Origin: Halopolyspora algeriensis
Lineage (GTDB): Bacteria > Actinomycetota > Actinomycetes > Mycobacteriales > Pseudonocardiaceae
DNA length: 64,000 nt
Direction of reading: 5' to 3'
NCBI RefSeq assembly: GCF_003337235.1
Contig: NZ_QPJC01000012.1
Coordinates: 34,647-98,646 of the forward strand
Part shown: piece by piece, positions 10,165 through 19,684 of the stretch
How the letters are laid out: each line of letters starts with the position of its first letter
Position numbering within the stretch: the stretch's first letter is position 1
Notes under the pieces: generated by a model
The model's input: the letters and a program-made list of their open reading frames with translations, nothing else
What the model was told of the DNA's origin: nothing
Databases searched by the model: none
Made by a program: the position numbers and the translations under genes

Positions 10165-11255
10165 AACCGCACCAACTTCCTCCGGCGCACGAGCGCGATG
10201 AAGAAGGGCGCACCGACCATCGCCAGCATGACGCCCACCTGGATCTCCGAGGGCCGGGCGACGATGCGCCCGACGATGTCGGCCAGCAACACCAGGCACG
10301 ACCCCATCAACGCCGAGAACGGCAGCAGCCAGCGATGGTCCGCGCCGGCGAGGAAGCGGGCGACGTGCGGGACGATGAGACCGACGAAGCCGATCGGCCC
10401 GCACATCGCGACCGCGCTGCCGACGAGCACGGCGATCGCCGCGATACCCGCTGCCCGGGACCACCCCACGTGGTGGCCCAGCGAGCGCGCGACGTCCTCG
10501 CCGAGCGAGAGGGCGTTGAGCCCGGCAGCGTTGGCCAGCCCCAGCACGAGACCGAACAGCAGGAACGGCAGGACCTGCCAGATGAGCGCGGTGTCGGTGA
10601 CGGCGATCGAGCCGACCTTCCAGAACCGGTAGGTGTCCAGGCTCTGCCGGTCGAGCAGCACCAGCGCGGAAGTGACGGCCTGCAGCAGGGCACTGATCGC
10701 CGCACCGGCCAGGGCCAGGGCGACCGGGGTGGCCCCGCCCCGACCGATGGATCCCACCGCGAAGACGGCCAGGGCAGCCAGCAGTGCCCCACCGAAACTG
10801 AACCAGATGAAGCCGAGCATGGTGGTGATTCCCAGGGTGAACACCGCCAGCACCACGGCCAGGCCCGCACCCTGCGTGATACCGAGGATGCTCGGAGCGG
10901 CGATCGGGTTGCGCGTGTGTCCCTGCAGCAGCGCTCCCGCGAGCCCCAGCGCGGCGCCCGCCAGCACGCCTGCCCACGTCCGCGGAAGACGCAAATCGTG
11001 AATGACGATCCCGTTCGCGGTGTCCGGGTGCCACAGCGCGGTCCACACCTCGGCGGGCGGGATGAGCTTCGCCCCGATCAGCAGGCTCAGCAGAGCACTC
11101 AGCACGAGCAGGGCGGCAAGGGCTCCGAGACCGGCCAACCTCCTGCGACGCCGCGCGGCGATCCCGTCCTCGTCGGGCGTTCCCGCGAGCGGATCCGCAT
11201 CCGCGCGGTCAGCATCCGGCCGGTGAGGGTCGCCCACCGTGACACTGCGACTCAC
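10161..11255 (-). CDS. Ferric-siderophore ABC transporter permease (FecCD family), first subunit
   Basis: First gene of the iron-uptake operon, about 364 residues. It carries an N-terminal cytosolic stretch of 35 residues and then multiple hydrophobic helices with FecCD landmarks (DLRLPRTWAGVLAGAALG, RNPIAAPSILGI, GPIGFVGLIVPH). I prefer the GTG at 11255 because AGGGAG stands 6 bases before it; an in-frame GTG at 11279 would add eight residues that include this ribosome-binding site. The promoter region holds twin iron boxes shared with the divergent receptor gene, so expression should rise when iron is scarce. Confidence 0.92.
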   Translation of the reverse strand: MSRSVTVGDPHRPDADRADADPLAGTPDEDGIAARRRRRLAGLGALAALLVLSALLSLLIGAKLIPPAEVWTALWHPDTANGIVIHDLRLPRTWAGVLAGAALGLAGALLQGHTRNPIAAPSILGITQGAGLAVVLAVFTLGITTMLGFIWFSFGGALLAALAVFAVGSIGRGGATPVALALAGAAISALLQAVTSALVLLDRQSLDTYRFWKVGSIAVTDTALIWQVLPFLLFGLVLGLANAAGLNALSLGEDVARSLGHHVGWSRAAGIAAIAVLVGSAVAMCGPIGFVGLIVPHVARFLAGADHRWLLPFSALMGSCLVLLADIVGRIVARPSEIQVGVMLAMVGAPFFIALVRRRKLVRL

Positions 11256-11289
11256 ACCGCACTCCCTTTTGCCGGACACCGTCGTTCAC

Positions 11290-11323
11290 TTAGGTTAGCC
11301 CCACCTAGGTTAGGACAACCTAA
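11290..11323. promoter_or_regulatory. Twin overlapping DtxR/IdeR iron boxes
   Basis: Two 19-base sites, 11290-11308 and 11305-11323, each match the DtxR/IdeR consensus (TTAGGTTAGSCTAACCTAA) at 16 of 19 positions by my count and overlap by four bases. They lie between the divergent permease operon (start 11255) and the receptor gene (start 11351). DtxR-family repressors load such sites as pairs of dimers when Fe(II) is bound, so both transcripts should be repressed by iron. This supports the siderophore assignment of the transporter. Confidence 0.9.
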
Positions 11324-11350
11324 GGTCTACGGAAACAGGGAGGGACACGG

Positions 11351-12343
11351 ATGTCCACATTCGGACGCCTGCGGAGGGCTGCCACGCGCGCGATGGCGGT
11401 CGGGGCGGCGTGCGGGCTCGCCACACTGGGAGTCACCGCGTGCGGCACGGAAGAACAGGCACCGGCACAGTCCGGTGGTGACACGCGCGTGGTCGAACAC
11501 GCGATGGGCAAGACTCCGATCACCGGAAAGCCCCAGCGCATCGTCACTCTGGACGCCACGTTCACCAGTGCCGTCATGGCGCTGGACAGCCAGGTCGTCG
11601 GATACACGACCTTCGGCGGGCGCAAGGAACTCCCGGAGTACCTCGGGAAGGACCGACAGACATACGGAGCGCAAGCGCAGTGGGTCGGCAGTCTGTCCAA
11701 CCCCAACCTGGAAAAGATCGTCCAGCTCGATCCCGACCTGATCCTGTCGGCGAAGGTGCGCCACGAGCAGCTTTACGAGCAGCTCTCCGAAATTGCCCCT
11801 ACCGTGTTCAGCCAAACCACCGGCGGAACCTGGAAAGAAAACCTGCTGCTGACCGGCCGCGCTCTCGGAAAGGCCGGCCTCGCCGAGCGCAAGCTCGACG
11901 CCTACGAGCAGCGCGCGAAAACCGTCGGTGACAACGTCCGCAACGCACTCGGCCGGAACCCGACGATGTCCATCGTTCGATTTGCCGGAGAACCCACGGT
12001 TCGGCTCTACACGAAGGAGTCGTTCCCCGGAATCGTACAAAGCGACACCGGTCTCGCCCGCCCGGAGGGACAACCCACCACCGACGGCATCGCGGTGAAC
12101 CTGAGTCAGGAAAGAATCCTGGAACTGGATGCCGACCACATCTTCATCACCGTCTACCCGGACAAGGCCGGCGACGCCGCCGAGACGCGGAACGCCTTCC
12201 GGTCGAATCCGCTCTGGAACAAACTCACCGGCGAGAAACACACGGTCAACGACATCACCTGGATGACCTCGGTGGGATTGCACGGCGCCCACGCGATCCT
12301 GGATGACATCGCCACCACATTCGGGGTCGATCCGGCTCGGTGA
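11351..12343 (+). CDS. Iron-siderophore ABC transporter substrate-binding lipoprotein
   Basis: A 330-residue periplasmic-binding-protein-fold receptor (FecB/FepB family) tethered outside the membrane. The signal peptide ends in a lipobox with Cys31 (V-T-A-C). The mature protein has the PBP family layout: GKPQRIVTLD strand near residue 60, the P-D-LIL motif around 130, and a WNKLTGEKHTVNDI-type segment near the C-terminus. AGGGAGG lies 6 bases before the ATG. It diverges from the permease operon across the iron boxes and would deliver the ligand to that transporter. The cognate siderophore cannot be inferred. Confidence 0.93.
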   Translation: MSTFGRLRRAATRAMAVGAACGLATLGVTACGTEEQAPAQSGGDTRVVEHAMGKTPITGKPQRIVTLDATFTSAVMALDSQVVGYTTFGGRKELPEYLGKDRQTYGAQAQWVGSLSNPNLEKIVQLDPDLILSAKVRHEQLYEQLSEIAPTVFSQTTGGTWKENLLLTGRALGKAGLAERKLDAYEQRAKTVGDNVRNALGRNPTMSIVRFAGEPTVRLYTKESFPGIVQSDTGLARPEGQPTTDGIAVNLSQERILELDADHIFITVYPDKAGDAAETRNAFRSNPLWNKLTGEKHTVNDITWMTSVGLHGAHAILDDIATTFGVDPAR

Positions 12344-12349
12344 GACAGC

Positions 12350-12392
12350 GGCACGGTGCGCCTCGAGGTTTCCGTCTCGAGCGCACCGTGCC
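12350..12392. terminator. Hairpin between receptor gene and lsr2
   Basis: Arms 12350-12367 and 12376-12392 form a 17-pair stem with one bulged base and an 8-base loop, starting 7 bases after the receptor stop. It lies between two convergent genes and could act in both directions. No U-tract follows on either side. Confidence 0.65.
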
Positions 12393-12443
12393 CGGAGAAG
12401 GCGTCCGGCCCGCTGCAGGATGGGCAGCCGCTGTGGCCGGGAA

Positions 12444-12797
12444 TCAGTGTGCCTTGTGATACTGCTCGACGATGTCGGCCGGGATGCGACCGCGGTCGGA
12501 GACCTTCAGCCCCCGCTTCCGGGCCCATTCCCGGATCGCCTGATTCTGCTCACGATCCGCACTGGTCGGCCCACTGGAAGCACGCGAGGAGGACCCGCTC
12601 TTCGGGCCCGGCTTCTTGCGGCCACCCGCACGGCGGGCGCTGGACACGAAGTTACCCAGGGCATCGCGCAGCTCGGCCGCATTGTCGTTGGAAAGGTCGA
12701 TCTGGTACGACACACCATCCAACGCGAACTCGACGGTCTCGTCCGCCTGTCCTCCGTCCAAGTCGTCGACCAGGGTGACCGTAACTTTCTGCGCCAT
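12444..12797 (-). CDS. lsr2: Nucleoid-associated protein Lsr2
   Basis: A 117-residue H-NS-like silencer that binds the minor groove of AT-rich DNA. The N-terminal beta-rich dimerisation domain ([15 protein letters not shown], residues 1-60) is followed by a basic Gly/Ser linker and a C-terminal DNA-binding domain with the AT-hook-like R-G-R (residues about 102-104). Length and both domains match M. tuberculosis Lsr2. GAAGGA precedes the ATG. In mycobacteria lsr2 lies between lysS and clpC1; here lysS is still its upstream neighbour. Confidence 0.96.
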   Translation of the reverse strand: MAQKVTVTLVDDLDGGQADETVEFALDGVSYQIDLSNDNAAELRDALGNFVSSARRAGGRKKPGPKSGSSSRASSGPTSADREQNQAIREWARKRGLKVSDRGRIPADIVEQYHKAH

Positions 12798-12911
12798 CTT
12801 CGAAATCCTTCCCGAGTACTCCCACAGCGGGACGGTGACCGGTCATCGCTCCTCCGGCCATCGGGCCTGAGGCCGGGATCGCCAAGACCGGCGTTCATCC
12901 GACATCGAAGC

Positions 12912-12943
12912 GTCACCGAAGAGGTGAATAACCTGTCACCGAA
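12912..12943. repeat. Direct repeat GTCACCGAA upstream of lsr2
   Basis: The 9-mer GTCACCGAA occurs at 12912-12920 and 12935-12943, 23 bases apart (about two helical turns), in the 292-base gap ahead of lsr2. The rest of that gap holds the lsr2 promoter and leader; I see no gene in it. The repeat could be a regulator site, but no known consensus is matched. Confidence 0.4.
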
Positions 12944-13090
12944 CCATTCTCTCGGTCAGGTTAGCGCAGTAACGCTCTTTGCGCACTCACCGGGTAGAAA
13001 ACCCACCGACGTTGCCGCTCGAGTGGGTTCTCTCTTACCCGCTGCCGTGTCCTTTGTTCCCGATCGGCGAAGAGTCCCGAGAGGGGAAGG

Positions 13091-14605
13091 TCATTCCGGG
13101 CGCACCAGTGGGAAGAGGATCGTCTCGCGGATACCGAGGCCGGTCAACGCCATCAACAACCGGTCGATTCCCATACCCACTCCGCCGCAAGGCGGCATTC
13201 CGTACTCGAGGGCGCGCAGAAAGTCCTCGTCCACCGGCATCGCCTCTTCATCGCCTGCGACGGCCAGCCGGGCCTGTTCCTCCAGGCGCGCCCGCTCGGT
13301 GACCGGATCGACCAGTTCGGAGTAGCCGGTGGCGAGTTCGACTCCCCGGACGTAGAGGTCCCATTTCTCCGCCAGCCCCGGCTCGGAGCGATGCTGCCGG
13401 GTCAATGGGGCTGTATCCACCGGGAAATCCCGAACGAAGGTCGGAGCATAGAGATGGTCGCCGACGAGATGCTCCCACAGTTCCTCGACCAGTTTGCCGT
13501 GCCCATAGCCGGGATCGAGCTGGGTCAAACCGACATCCTCGGCGTGCTTGCGCAGCGTTTGCACCGAGGTTTCGGGAGTGACCTCGGAGCCCAGCGCCTC
13601 CGAGAGAGATCCGTACATCGTCAGTGTCGACCATTGGCCGGACAGGTCGTACTCGGTGCCGTCGGCCCAGGTGACCACCTGGGTTCCGAACAAAGAGTCC
13701 GCGGCTTCCTGGATCAATGCGCGGGTCAGCTCGGCCATCGAGTCATAATCCGAGTAAGCCTCGTAAAACTCGAGCATCGCGAACTCCGGAGAGTGGGAAG
13801 AATCACTCCCCTCGTTGCGGAAGTTGCGATTGATCTCGAATACCTTCTCGATCCCGCCGACCACGCAACGCTTGAGATAGAGCTCCGGAGCGATTCGCAG
13901 GAAGAGATCCATGTCGAAGGCCTGCGAATGCGTCACGAACGGACGTGCGGAGGCTCCACCCTGCAATGTCTGCAGCATGGGAGTCTCCACCTCGATGTAG
14001 TTCCGCCGGTGGAAGGAGTCGCGCAGCGACCGCAACGCGCCGGCACGCGTGCGCACCGTCTCCGCCGCCTGATCACGCACGATCAGATCGACATAGCGCT
14101 GCCGCACCCGAGTTTCCTCGGCGAGGTCCTTGTGCGTCACCGGCAACGGGCGCAGCGCCTTGGCCGCGACCCGCCACTCGTCGGCCAGCACCGACAGCTC
14201 ACCCCGGCGCGACGTGATGACCTCGCCGTGCACGAAGACGTGGTCGCCGAGATCCACATCCGACTTCCACGCGGTCAGCGAGTCCGCACCGACCTCGTTG
14301 CGGCTCAGCATGGCCTGCAACTCGCTGCCGTCGCCGCCGCGCAACGTCGCGAAGCACAATTTCCCGGTGTTGCGCAGGAACATCACGCGCCCGGCCACAC
14401 CGACGCGATCTCCGGTACCGGTATCGGCGGGCAAGTCCGGGTGGGCGGCGCGCACCTCGGCGAGGGAGTGCGTGACCGGCAGGGTCACGGGGTACGGGTC
14501 CACACCCTCGTCCAGCAGTCGTTTCCGCTTCTCCCGGCGCACCCGCATCTGTTCGGGAAGGTTTTCGGCACCGTCAACGGAGGTGGATCGATCCTGGTCA
14601 GTCAC
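13091..14605 (-). CDS. lysS: Lysyl-tRNA synthetase (class II)
   Basis: Charges tRNA-Lys with lysine. About 504 residues: N-terminal OB-fold anticodon-binding domain ([20 protein letters not shown] near 80-100), then the class II catalytic core with motif 1 ([12 protein letters not shown]), motif 2 ([29 protein letters not shown]) and motif 3 ([21 protein letters not shown]). The start is taken as the GTG at 14605, which gives the common Actinobacteria N-terminus ([13 protein letters not shown]); a weak GGA stands 7 bases upstream. The gene lies 187 bases downstream of coaX in the same direction. Confidence 0.95.
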   Translation of the reverse strand: MTDQDRSTSVDGAENLPEQMRVRREKRKRLLDEGVDPYPVTLPVTHSLAEVRAAHPDLPADTGTGDRVGVAGRVMFLRNTGKLCFATLRGGDGSELQAMLSRNEVGADSLTAWKSDVDLGDHVFVHGEVITSRRGELSVLADEWRVAAKALRPLPVTHKDLAEETRVRQRYVDLIVRDQAAETVRTRAGALRSLRDSFHRRNYIEVETPMLQTLQGGASARPFVTHSQAFDMDLFLRIAPELYLKRCVVGGIEKVFEINRNFRNEGSDSSHSPEFAMLEFYEAYSDYDSMAELTRALIQEAADSLFGTQVVTWADGTEYDLSGQWSTLTMYGSLSEALGSEVTPETSVQTLRKHAEDVGLTQLDPGYGHGKLVEELWEHLVGDHLYAPTFVRDFPVDTAPLTRQHRSEPGLAEKWDLYVRGVELATGYSELVDPVTERARLEEQARLAVAGDEEAMPVDEDFLRALEYGMPPCGGVGMGIDRLLMALTGLGIRETILFPLVRPE

Positions 14606-14792
14606 GATTGTCCAGGGTACGGATCGCCCTCCGGGCACCTCGGAGCAGGAGGGGCATGCCGTCCCCGTAAGGCGGGCCCGGAGCGGCATCGTCCGGCTGC
14701 TCGGCTGCTTGCGCTCGTCAGAGGAGCGGCGCCAACCGCTCTCCCTCACGCACGCCACCGGCACCGCGACGCAAGCCGACCCGCACACCCCT

Positions 14793-15620
14793 TCATCCGA
14801 AGTTGCGGTCGAACACCAGGCGTAGACCGAGCAGAGTCAGCTCGGGAACGTGGTGTGAGATCATCTGCGACTCGGTGACGATCAGCGGTGCCAGTCCGCC
14901 CGTGGCCAGCACCGTGGTCGAGCCACCGTGCGTCTCCTCCAGATCCGCCACGATGCGCCGCACCAAGCCGTCCACCTGGCCGGCGAAGCCGTAGAGAATG
15001 CCCGACTGCAGGCATTCGACGGTGTTCTTGCCGATCACCGAACGCGGCCGGGCCAGCTCGACCTTGCGCAGCTGCGCAGCACGGGAGGCGAGAGCATCCA
15101 GCGAGATCTCGATGCCGGGCGCGAACGCGCCGCCCAGGAACTCGCCCTTCGCCGAGATCGCATCGATATTGGTGGACGTACCGAAGTCCACCACGACACA
15201 GTTGCTGGAATGCAGGTGGTGCGCGGCCAGGGTGTTGATCACGCGGTCGGCGCCGACCTCCTTGGGGTTGTCCACCATCAGCGGGACGCCCGTGCGCACC
15301 CCCGGTTCGACGACCACGCGCGGCACATCACTCCAATAGCGCCCCAGCATCACGCGCAACTCGCGCAGCAGGGTGGGAACCGTGGACAGCGCCGCGATAC
15401 CGGTGATCTTGCCCGCGTACTCGCCGAGCAACCCCCGTACGGTGAACGCGAGCTCGTCGGCGGTCATCCGCGGTTCGGTCCGCATCCGCCAGTTCCGGAC
15501 CAGGGTCGCTTCGGCCTTGGGACGGCGGGCCGCACCGGCATCGGACTCCGTACCGCCGGCGGTATCGTCGTAGAGCCCCAGCACGATGTTGGTGTTGCCG
15601 ACATCGATGGCGAGCAGCAC
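14793..15620 (-). CDS. coaX: Type III pantothenate kinase
   Basis: Phosphorylates pantothenate, the first committed step of coenzyme A synthesis. The 275-residue protein has the ASKHA-fold signatures of CoaX: phosphate loop DVGNTN at residues 6-11, the pantothenate-binding P-G-V-R-T-G near 108, VDFGTSTN near 145, and ATGGLAP near 242. A short insertion rich in Ala and Glu near 22-38 is unusual but tolerable. The GTG start has GGAAGGGG just upstream. It follows panD by about 70 bases, so panC, panD and coaX together cover pantothenate synthesis and activation. Confidence 0.95.
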   Translation of the reverse strand: MLLAIDVGNTNIVLGLYDDTAGGTESDAGAARRPKAEATLVRNWRMRTEPRMTADELAFTVRGLLGEYAGKITGIAALSTVPTLLRELRVMLGRYWSDVPRVVVEPGVRTGVPLMVDNPKEVGADRVINTLAAHHLHSSNCVVVDFGTSTNIDAISAKGEFLGGAFAPGIEISLDALASRAAQLRKVELARPRSVIGKNTVECLQSGILYGFAGQVDGLVRRIVADLEETHGGSTTVLATGGLAPLIVTESQMISHHVPELTLLGLRLVFDRNFG

Positions 15621-15689
15621 CGTCGCCCCTTCCTTTCCGTCCTCTCCTGGCGCCCCTGTCGTCTCCGGGCACCGGATGCACCTGTCCGT

Positions 15690-16184
15690 TCACGCCTCGG
15701 GGTGTTGCAGCAGGGCATCGAGTCGCGCGGCATCGTCGGTCTCGGAGGACGCGTCCTCGTCGACCGTGGAGGCCACCGACACCGCCGTGCTCGCCAGCCC
15801 CGAACCGGCCGGAGCGTGGCCGGGATCCCCTCCTCGCTCGACGATGCGGTTGTCGGCATCGACGAACAGCACCCGCGGCCGCGACGACCGCGCCTCCAGT
15901 TCGTCCATCACTCCGTAGGAAATCAGGATCACCAGATCACCCGGGTACACGAGATGTGCCGCCGCACCGTTGATGCCGATCACTCCGGAGTCTCGCTCCC
16001 CGGTGATGACATACGTTTCCAGCCGCGCCCCGTTGGTCACGTCCACGATCGTGACCTGCTCGCCCTCGAGCAGATCCGCGGCCTCCATGAGAGCGGCGTC
16101 CACCGTCACCGAACCGACGTAGTGCAGGTCCGCCTCGGTCACCGTGGCGCGATGGATCTTGGACTTCAACATCGTACGGAACAT
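15690..16184 (-). CDS. panD: Aspartate 1-decarboxylase
   Basis: Makes beta-alanine from aspartate for pantothenate. The proenzyme cuts itself between Gly24 and Ser25 (Y-V-G-S), generating the pyruvoyl cofactor; both residues, the catalytic-site Lys9 and Tyr58-type residues of the family are in place. At 164 residues it is longer than the usual 126-140: the fold ends near residue 120 and an acidic, Ser/Ala-rich tail of about 40 residues follows. AAGGA precedes the ATG. It lies 123 bases after panC. Confidence 0.95.
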   Translation of the reverse strand: MFRTMLKSKIHRATVTEADLHYVGSVTVDAALMEAADLLEGEQVTIVDVTNGARLETYVITGERDSGVIGINGAAAHLVYPGDLVILISYGVMDELEARSSRPRVLFVDADNRIVERGGDPGHAPAGSGLASTAVSVASTVDEDASSETDDAARLDALLQHPEA

Positions 16185-16307
16185 CGCGGGTTTCCTTTTC
16201 GATCCTCTGATTCACCGGCGCGGTGGAGGGTGTCCCGCCACGGACACCATGTGCCCGGTGGGCTCGGTGCTGCCTGTGGACGGTTGCGGAACGGATGCGG
16301 CCACACC

Positions 16308-17258
16308 TCATGACGCCTCCGGTCCCGCGGGGTCCTCCGGCGGGGACCCGTCCCCGGAACCACCGAGCAGGACCAGCGCATTGTCGATCAACCGGGTCTC
16401 GCCCACCGTGGCGGCGATCAACAACCGGGCCTCCCCCTCGGCCGGTGCGGGACCGAATTCGGGATCACGCAGCTCCAGATAGTCCACGCGCACGAGCGGT
16501 TCGCTGTCGAGGACCTCGCGCGCGGCCGACAGGACCGCACTCGCCCCGGCACCTCCTGTCGCGACATGCGCCCCCGCCGTGAGCGCCGCGGACAGGCTCA
16601 GGGCCGCCTCACGTTGCTCGGCGGTGAGGTAGGCGTTGCGGGACGACAGCGCGAGACCGTCCGGTTCCCGGATCAACGGGATGCCCTGGACGGCCACGTC
16701 GAAGTTCAGCTCCCGCGACATCCGGCGCACCAGCGCGAGCTGCTGGTAGTCCTTCTCCCCGAACAGCGCCAGGTCGGGTCGTACGATGTTGAACAGCTTC
16801 GCCACGATCGTGAGCACCCCGGCGAAGTGCCCGGGCCTGCTGGCACCTTCGAGCTGGTCGGCCGGTTCCCCGGGATGAACGGTGATCTGCGGATCGGAGC
16901 CGTAGACGTCCTCCCGTTCCGGCGCGAGGACCAACTCGACGCCCTCCTCGCGGCACATCTCGACATCGGCGTCGAACGGCCGGGGGTAGCGCTCGAAATC
17001 CTCACCCGGGCCGAACTGCAGCGGGTTGACGAAGATCGACACCACCGTCACGCTGCCCGGCACGCGGCGAGCGCGACGGATCAGTTCGCGGTGCCCCTCG
17101 TGCAGGGCCCCCATCGTGGGCACCAACGTGATCGTGCGTCCGGTTCCGCGCAGTGCTCGAGTGACCTTGGCCAGTTCCGCGGGGAAGCGGTGCACGGTCA
17201 GGGACCCCGGGGTGTAACCGGGTCCCGCGCCGACGTTGTCCGGCGTGGCCGATGTCAT
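16308..17258 (-). CDS. panC: Pantoate-beta-alanine ligase (pantothenate synthetase)
   Basis: Joins pantoate and beta-alanine using ATP. The 316-residue protein shows the nucleotidyltransferase-like PTMGALHEGH motif at 47-56, the FVNPLQFGPGEDFERYPR substrate loop near 95-110, FGEKDYQQL near 165 and the KMSK-like L-A-L-S-S-R-N near 200. N- and C-terminal extensions are Gly/Pro-rich. Its ATG overlaps the stop of the DUF2520 gene (ATGA), showing coupling. Confidence 0.96.
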   Translation of the reverse strand: MTSATPDNVGAGPGYTPGSLTVHRFPAELAKVTRALRGTGRTITLVPTMGALHEGHRELIRRARRVPGSVTVVSIFVNPLQFGPGEDFERYPRPFDADVEMCREEGVELVLAPEREDVYGSDPQITVHPGEPADQLEGASRPGHFAGVLTIVAKLFNIVRPDLALFGEKDYQQLALVRRMSRELNFDVAVQGIPLIREPDGLALSSRNAYLTAEQREAALSLSAALTAGAHVATGGAGASAVLSAAREVLDSEPLVRVDYLELRDPEFGPAPAEGEARLLIAATVGETRLIDNALVLLGGSGDGSPPEDPAGPEAS

Positions 17259-18211
17259 GGTCTCTCCTCGTCGAGTACCTCGCGTACCTCGGCGGCGTCT
17301 TCCGTACGCAGGATTCCGGACCGTACAGCACGTTCGGCGGTGCGGGCGGCCAGCTCGACATAGCCGGGCACGACCGCGGGGTCCGCCTGCTCCAGCACCT
17401 CGAGATGAGTGCGAACGGTGCCGGCATCACCTCGCGAAACCGGGCCCGTGATCGCGCGATCGCCGTAGCGCAGGGCATTGTCCAAAGAGGCCGACAGGAG
17501 CGGCGCCATCACCCGGTCGGCCGCTTCGACACCGGCATTGCGCAGCAACTGCGCACACTCGTTGATCAGCGTGATGAGGTGGTTGGCTCCGTGGGTGAGC
17601 GCGGCGTGGTACAGCTTGCGGGCGCTTTCCGGAACCCGGACCGGTTCGGCACCGAGTTCCAGCGCCAACACCTCGGCGACGTTCCAGGCCGCCTCGTTCT
17701 GCTCGGGTGCGGTCACCGCCACGCAGGCACTGGCCAGGCGCTCCACGTCCTCTCCACGGCCGGTGAAGGTCATGGCCGGGTGCAGCGCGACGGGCAGGAC
17801 ACCGGCTTCGGCTGCGGGGGCGAGCACCTCCACACCGTGTGCACCGGAGGTGTGCACCACGATCTGACCGGAGCGCAGCGATCCGGTGGCGACCAGCCCG
17901 CGGACCATGCCTTCCAGCACGTCGTCCGGGACCGCCAGGAGCACCAGGTCCGCCTGTCCGGCCACCTCGTCGGGAGGGCACACCGCGACGCCGGGCAGCA
18001 GTTCCTCCGCACGCGTCACCGAGGCCTTCGACACCGCGGACACGGCCGCGACGGAGTGCCCCGCTCGCTGTAGCGCAGCCCCCAGCACGGTGCCGACCCG
18101 CCCCGCGGAGACCACCCCGACGCGCAGCCGGGGGCCCGCGCCCTGGCGCACCGCACCATCAACGGGGCCGCTCGGCCTCCATGGCTCATCAGACCCAGAA
18201 GACACGCTCAC
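17255..18211 (-). CDS. Rossmann-fold, DUF2520-domain oxidoreductase-like protein
   Basis: About 318 residues, the counterpart of M. tuberculosis Rv3603c. After a 25-residue Ser/Gly-rich start comes a Rossmann nucleotide-binding domain (VGVVSAGRVGTVLGAAL, G-x-x-x-x-G pattern) and the DUF2520 helical domain with HPAMTF near 155 and KLYHAALTHGANHL near 210. The layout resembles the ketopantoate reductase/6-phosphogluconate dehydrogenase superfamily, and linkage to panC is widespread, so a role in pantoate supply is plausible but unproven. I place the start at the GTG at 18211 with GAGG upstream; the frame stays open further but that part lacks coding character. Confidence 0.87.
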   Translation of the reverse strand: MSVSSGSDEPWRPSGPVDGAVRQGAGPRLRVGVVSAGRVGTVLGAALQRAGHSVAAVSAVSKASVTRAEELLPGVAVCPPDEVAGQADLVLLAVPDDVLEGMVRGLVATGSLRSGQIVVHTSGAHGVEVLAPAAEAGVLPVALHPAMTFTGRGEDVERLASACVAVTAPEQNEAAWNVAEVLALELGAEPVRVPESARKLYHAALTHGANHLITLINECAQLLRNAGVEAADRVMAPLLSASLDNALRYGDRAITGPVSRGDAGTVRTHLEVLEQADPAVVPGYVELAARTAERAVRSGILRTEDAAEVREVLDEERP

Positions 18212-18412
18212 GTCGTCCTCCCAACCGTTCCAGTCCCAGCTTCCGGGTACCGGACAGCGGCGCGAGAGTAACCGGAAAACCGGGCGAGGGTGATACTCGG
18301 GTGACGAGAACCACGGCACGCACTCGGGCCGGTTCCCCTTCCGGCGCCGCATCACGGCACTAGCCGGTGCCGAGCATGGCGTGAGCGGGCGCTCCGCGGC
18401 CGAAAGGGCTCA

Positions 18413-19621
18413 CTATTTCGGGTGCATCTGTGTCAGCTCGGCCAGCTTGATGCGGGCGGTCTCGAAGGCGTGCTGCGAGCCGCTTGCCGAGCGGCGCGCC
18501 GACTTGAGGTCGGCGATCAATTTCTCCCGGCGTGCCCGCCGAACGACGCTGGTGGTGCGCCCCTCGGCGGCCCGGTGCTGCAGGAACGCCAACTCGGTCA
18601 CGGCGATCTGGTAATCGCGCACCGCCTTGGCGGATTCGGGCCCCGCGCTGCTGCGTACCTTGCGCTGCCACCCGCGACGGCCGGACAGGCTCGCGAGCAT
18701 GTCCACCTCACTGGCTGCGATCAACCCGGCACGCTGCAATGCGGGCAACTGCTGGGCGACGATGCGTTGCTCCCGCCTGCGCTGCCAGACCACCAGCCAA
18801 CCGGTGCCCACGAAGATCGGCACCATGATCAGGAAGTAGATGTTGAGGAATTCCGTGCCCCCCAGCAGCGTCGCCCCGTTCCACGCCGCGTGCAGTACGG
18901 CGGCGGTGACATAGCCGAGGACGGGCCAGGCAATGCGCATCCCGCTGCGGCGGGTTCGTGTCGCCAGCCCGATGCTGATTCCCACCATCGCACTGAACAG
19001 CGGGTGCGAGAACGGGGAAAGGATCCCGCGCAGAATGAACACCGCGATCACACCACCGCCGACACTGCCCACACCGCCCTGCGCGAAAGCCTGGCCGAAG
19101 TAGAAGATGTTCTCGGTGAAGGCGAATCCCGCCGCAGCCAGCGCCGCGTAGACGATGCCGTCGACGAGTCCGTTGAACTCCGAGCGGCGCCGGAACCACA
19201 GCGCCATCACGAACAGCGCCTTGGCGGCCTCCTCGATCAGCGGCGCCGTCACGACCAGGGTGAACACCACCGTGGCGTCCCCCCCGAACAGGAAGCTCCC
19301 GAACCCGGTCATGGCGTCGTTGAGCAGCAGCGCGCACGCCGTGGCACCACCGGCTCCCCACAGAAAGGCGCCGAGCAACAGCCGCGGCGGCTCCGGTTCC
19401 CACCTGTCGATCCACACGATGGCGGCGAAGACCACACCGACCGGAAGCAACGCTGCCAACGCGCCGACCACGGCCGCCAGGTAACCGACACGTGTGGTGG
19501 CGATGCCGAGCATCGTCAGGCCGCACATACCGAGCGTGATCAGCCCCGCGACGGGCCAGCCCACGGCGTGGTGTTTGTGCGCCTGGAGCCTGCGCGCCCC
19601 CGAAAGATCAGGTTCGGACAC
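18413..19621 (-). CDS. PrsW-family intramembrane glutamic protease
   Basis: A 402-residue polytopic membrane protein of the PrsW/CAAX-like protease group. Motifs expected at the active site are present in order: E-E-A-A-K (Glu130-131), F-T-E-N-I-F-Y-F near 170, S-H-P-L-F near 203 and H-A-A-W-N near 244. About eight membrane segments occupy residues 20-285; a basic, helical 115-residue cytosolic tail follows. PrsW in B. subtilis cleaves an anti-sigma factor; the substrate here is unknown. The GTG start sits 6 bases after TAGAGT (19628-19633), a good -10, so translation is probably leaderless. Confidence 0.85.
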   Translation of the reverse strand: MSEPDLSGARRLQAHKHHAVGWPVAGLITLGMCGLTMLGIATTRVGYLAAVVGALAALLPVGVVFAAIVWIDRWEPEPPRLLLGAFLWGAGGATACALLLNDAMTGFGSFLFGGDATVVFTLVVTAPLIEEAAKALFVMALWFRRRSEFNGLVDGIVYAALAAAGFAFTENIFYFGQAFAQGGVGSVGGGVIAVFILRGILSPFSHPLFSAMVGISIGLATRTRRSGMRIAWPVLGYVTAAVLHAAWNGATLLGGTEFLNIYFLIMVPIFVGTGWLVVWQRRREQRIVAQQLPALQRAGLIAASEVDMLASLSGRRGWQRKVRSSAGPESAKAVRDYQIAVTELAFLQHRAAEGRTTSVVRRARREKLIADLKSARRSASGSQHAFETARIKLAELTQMHPK

Positions 19622-19684
19622 ACGCGCACTCTAAAACGCGGCACCGACCGGCAACACCATCCGACCTTGCGCCTTCACAACGAT

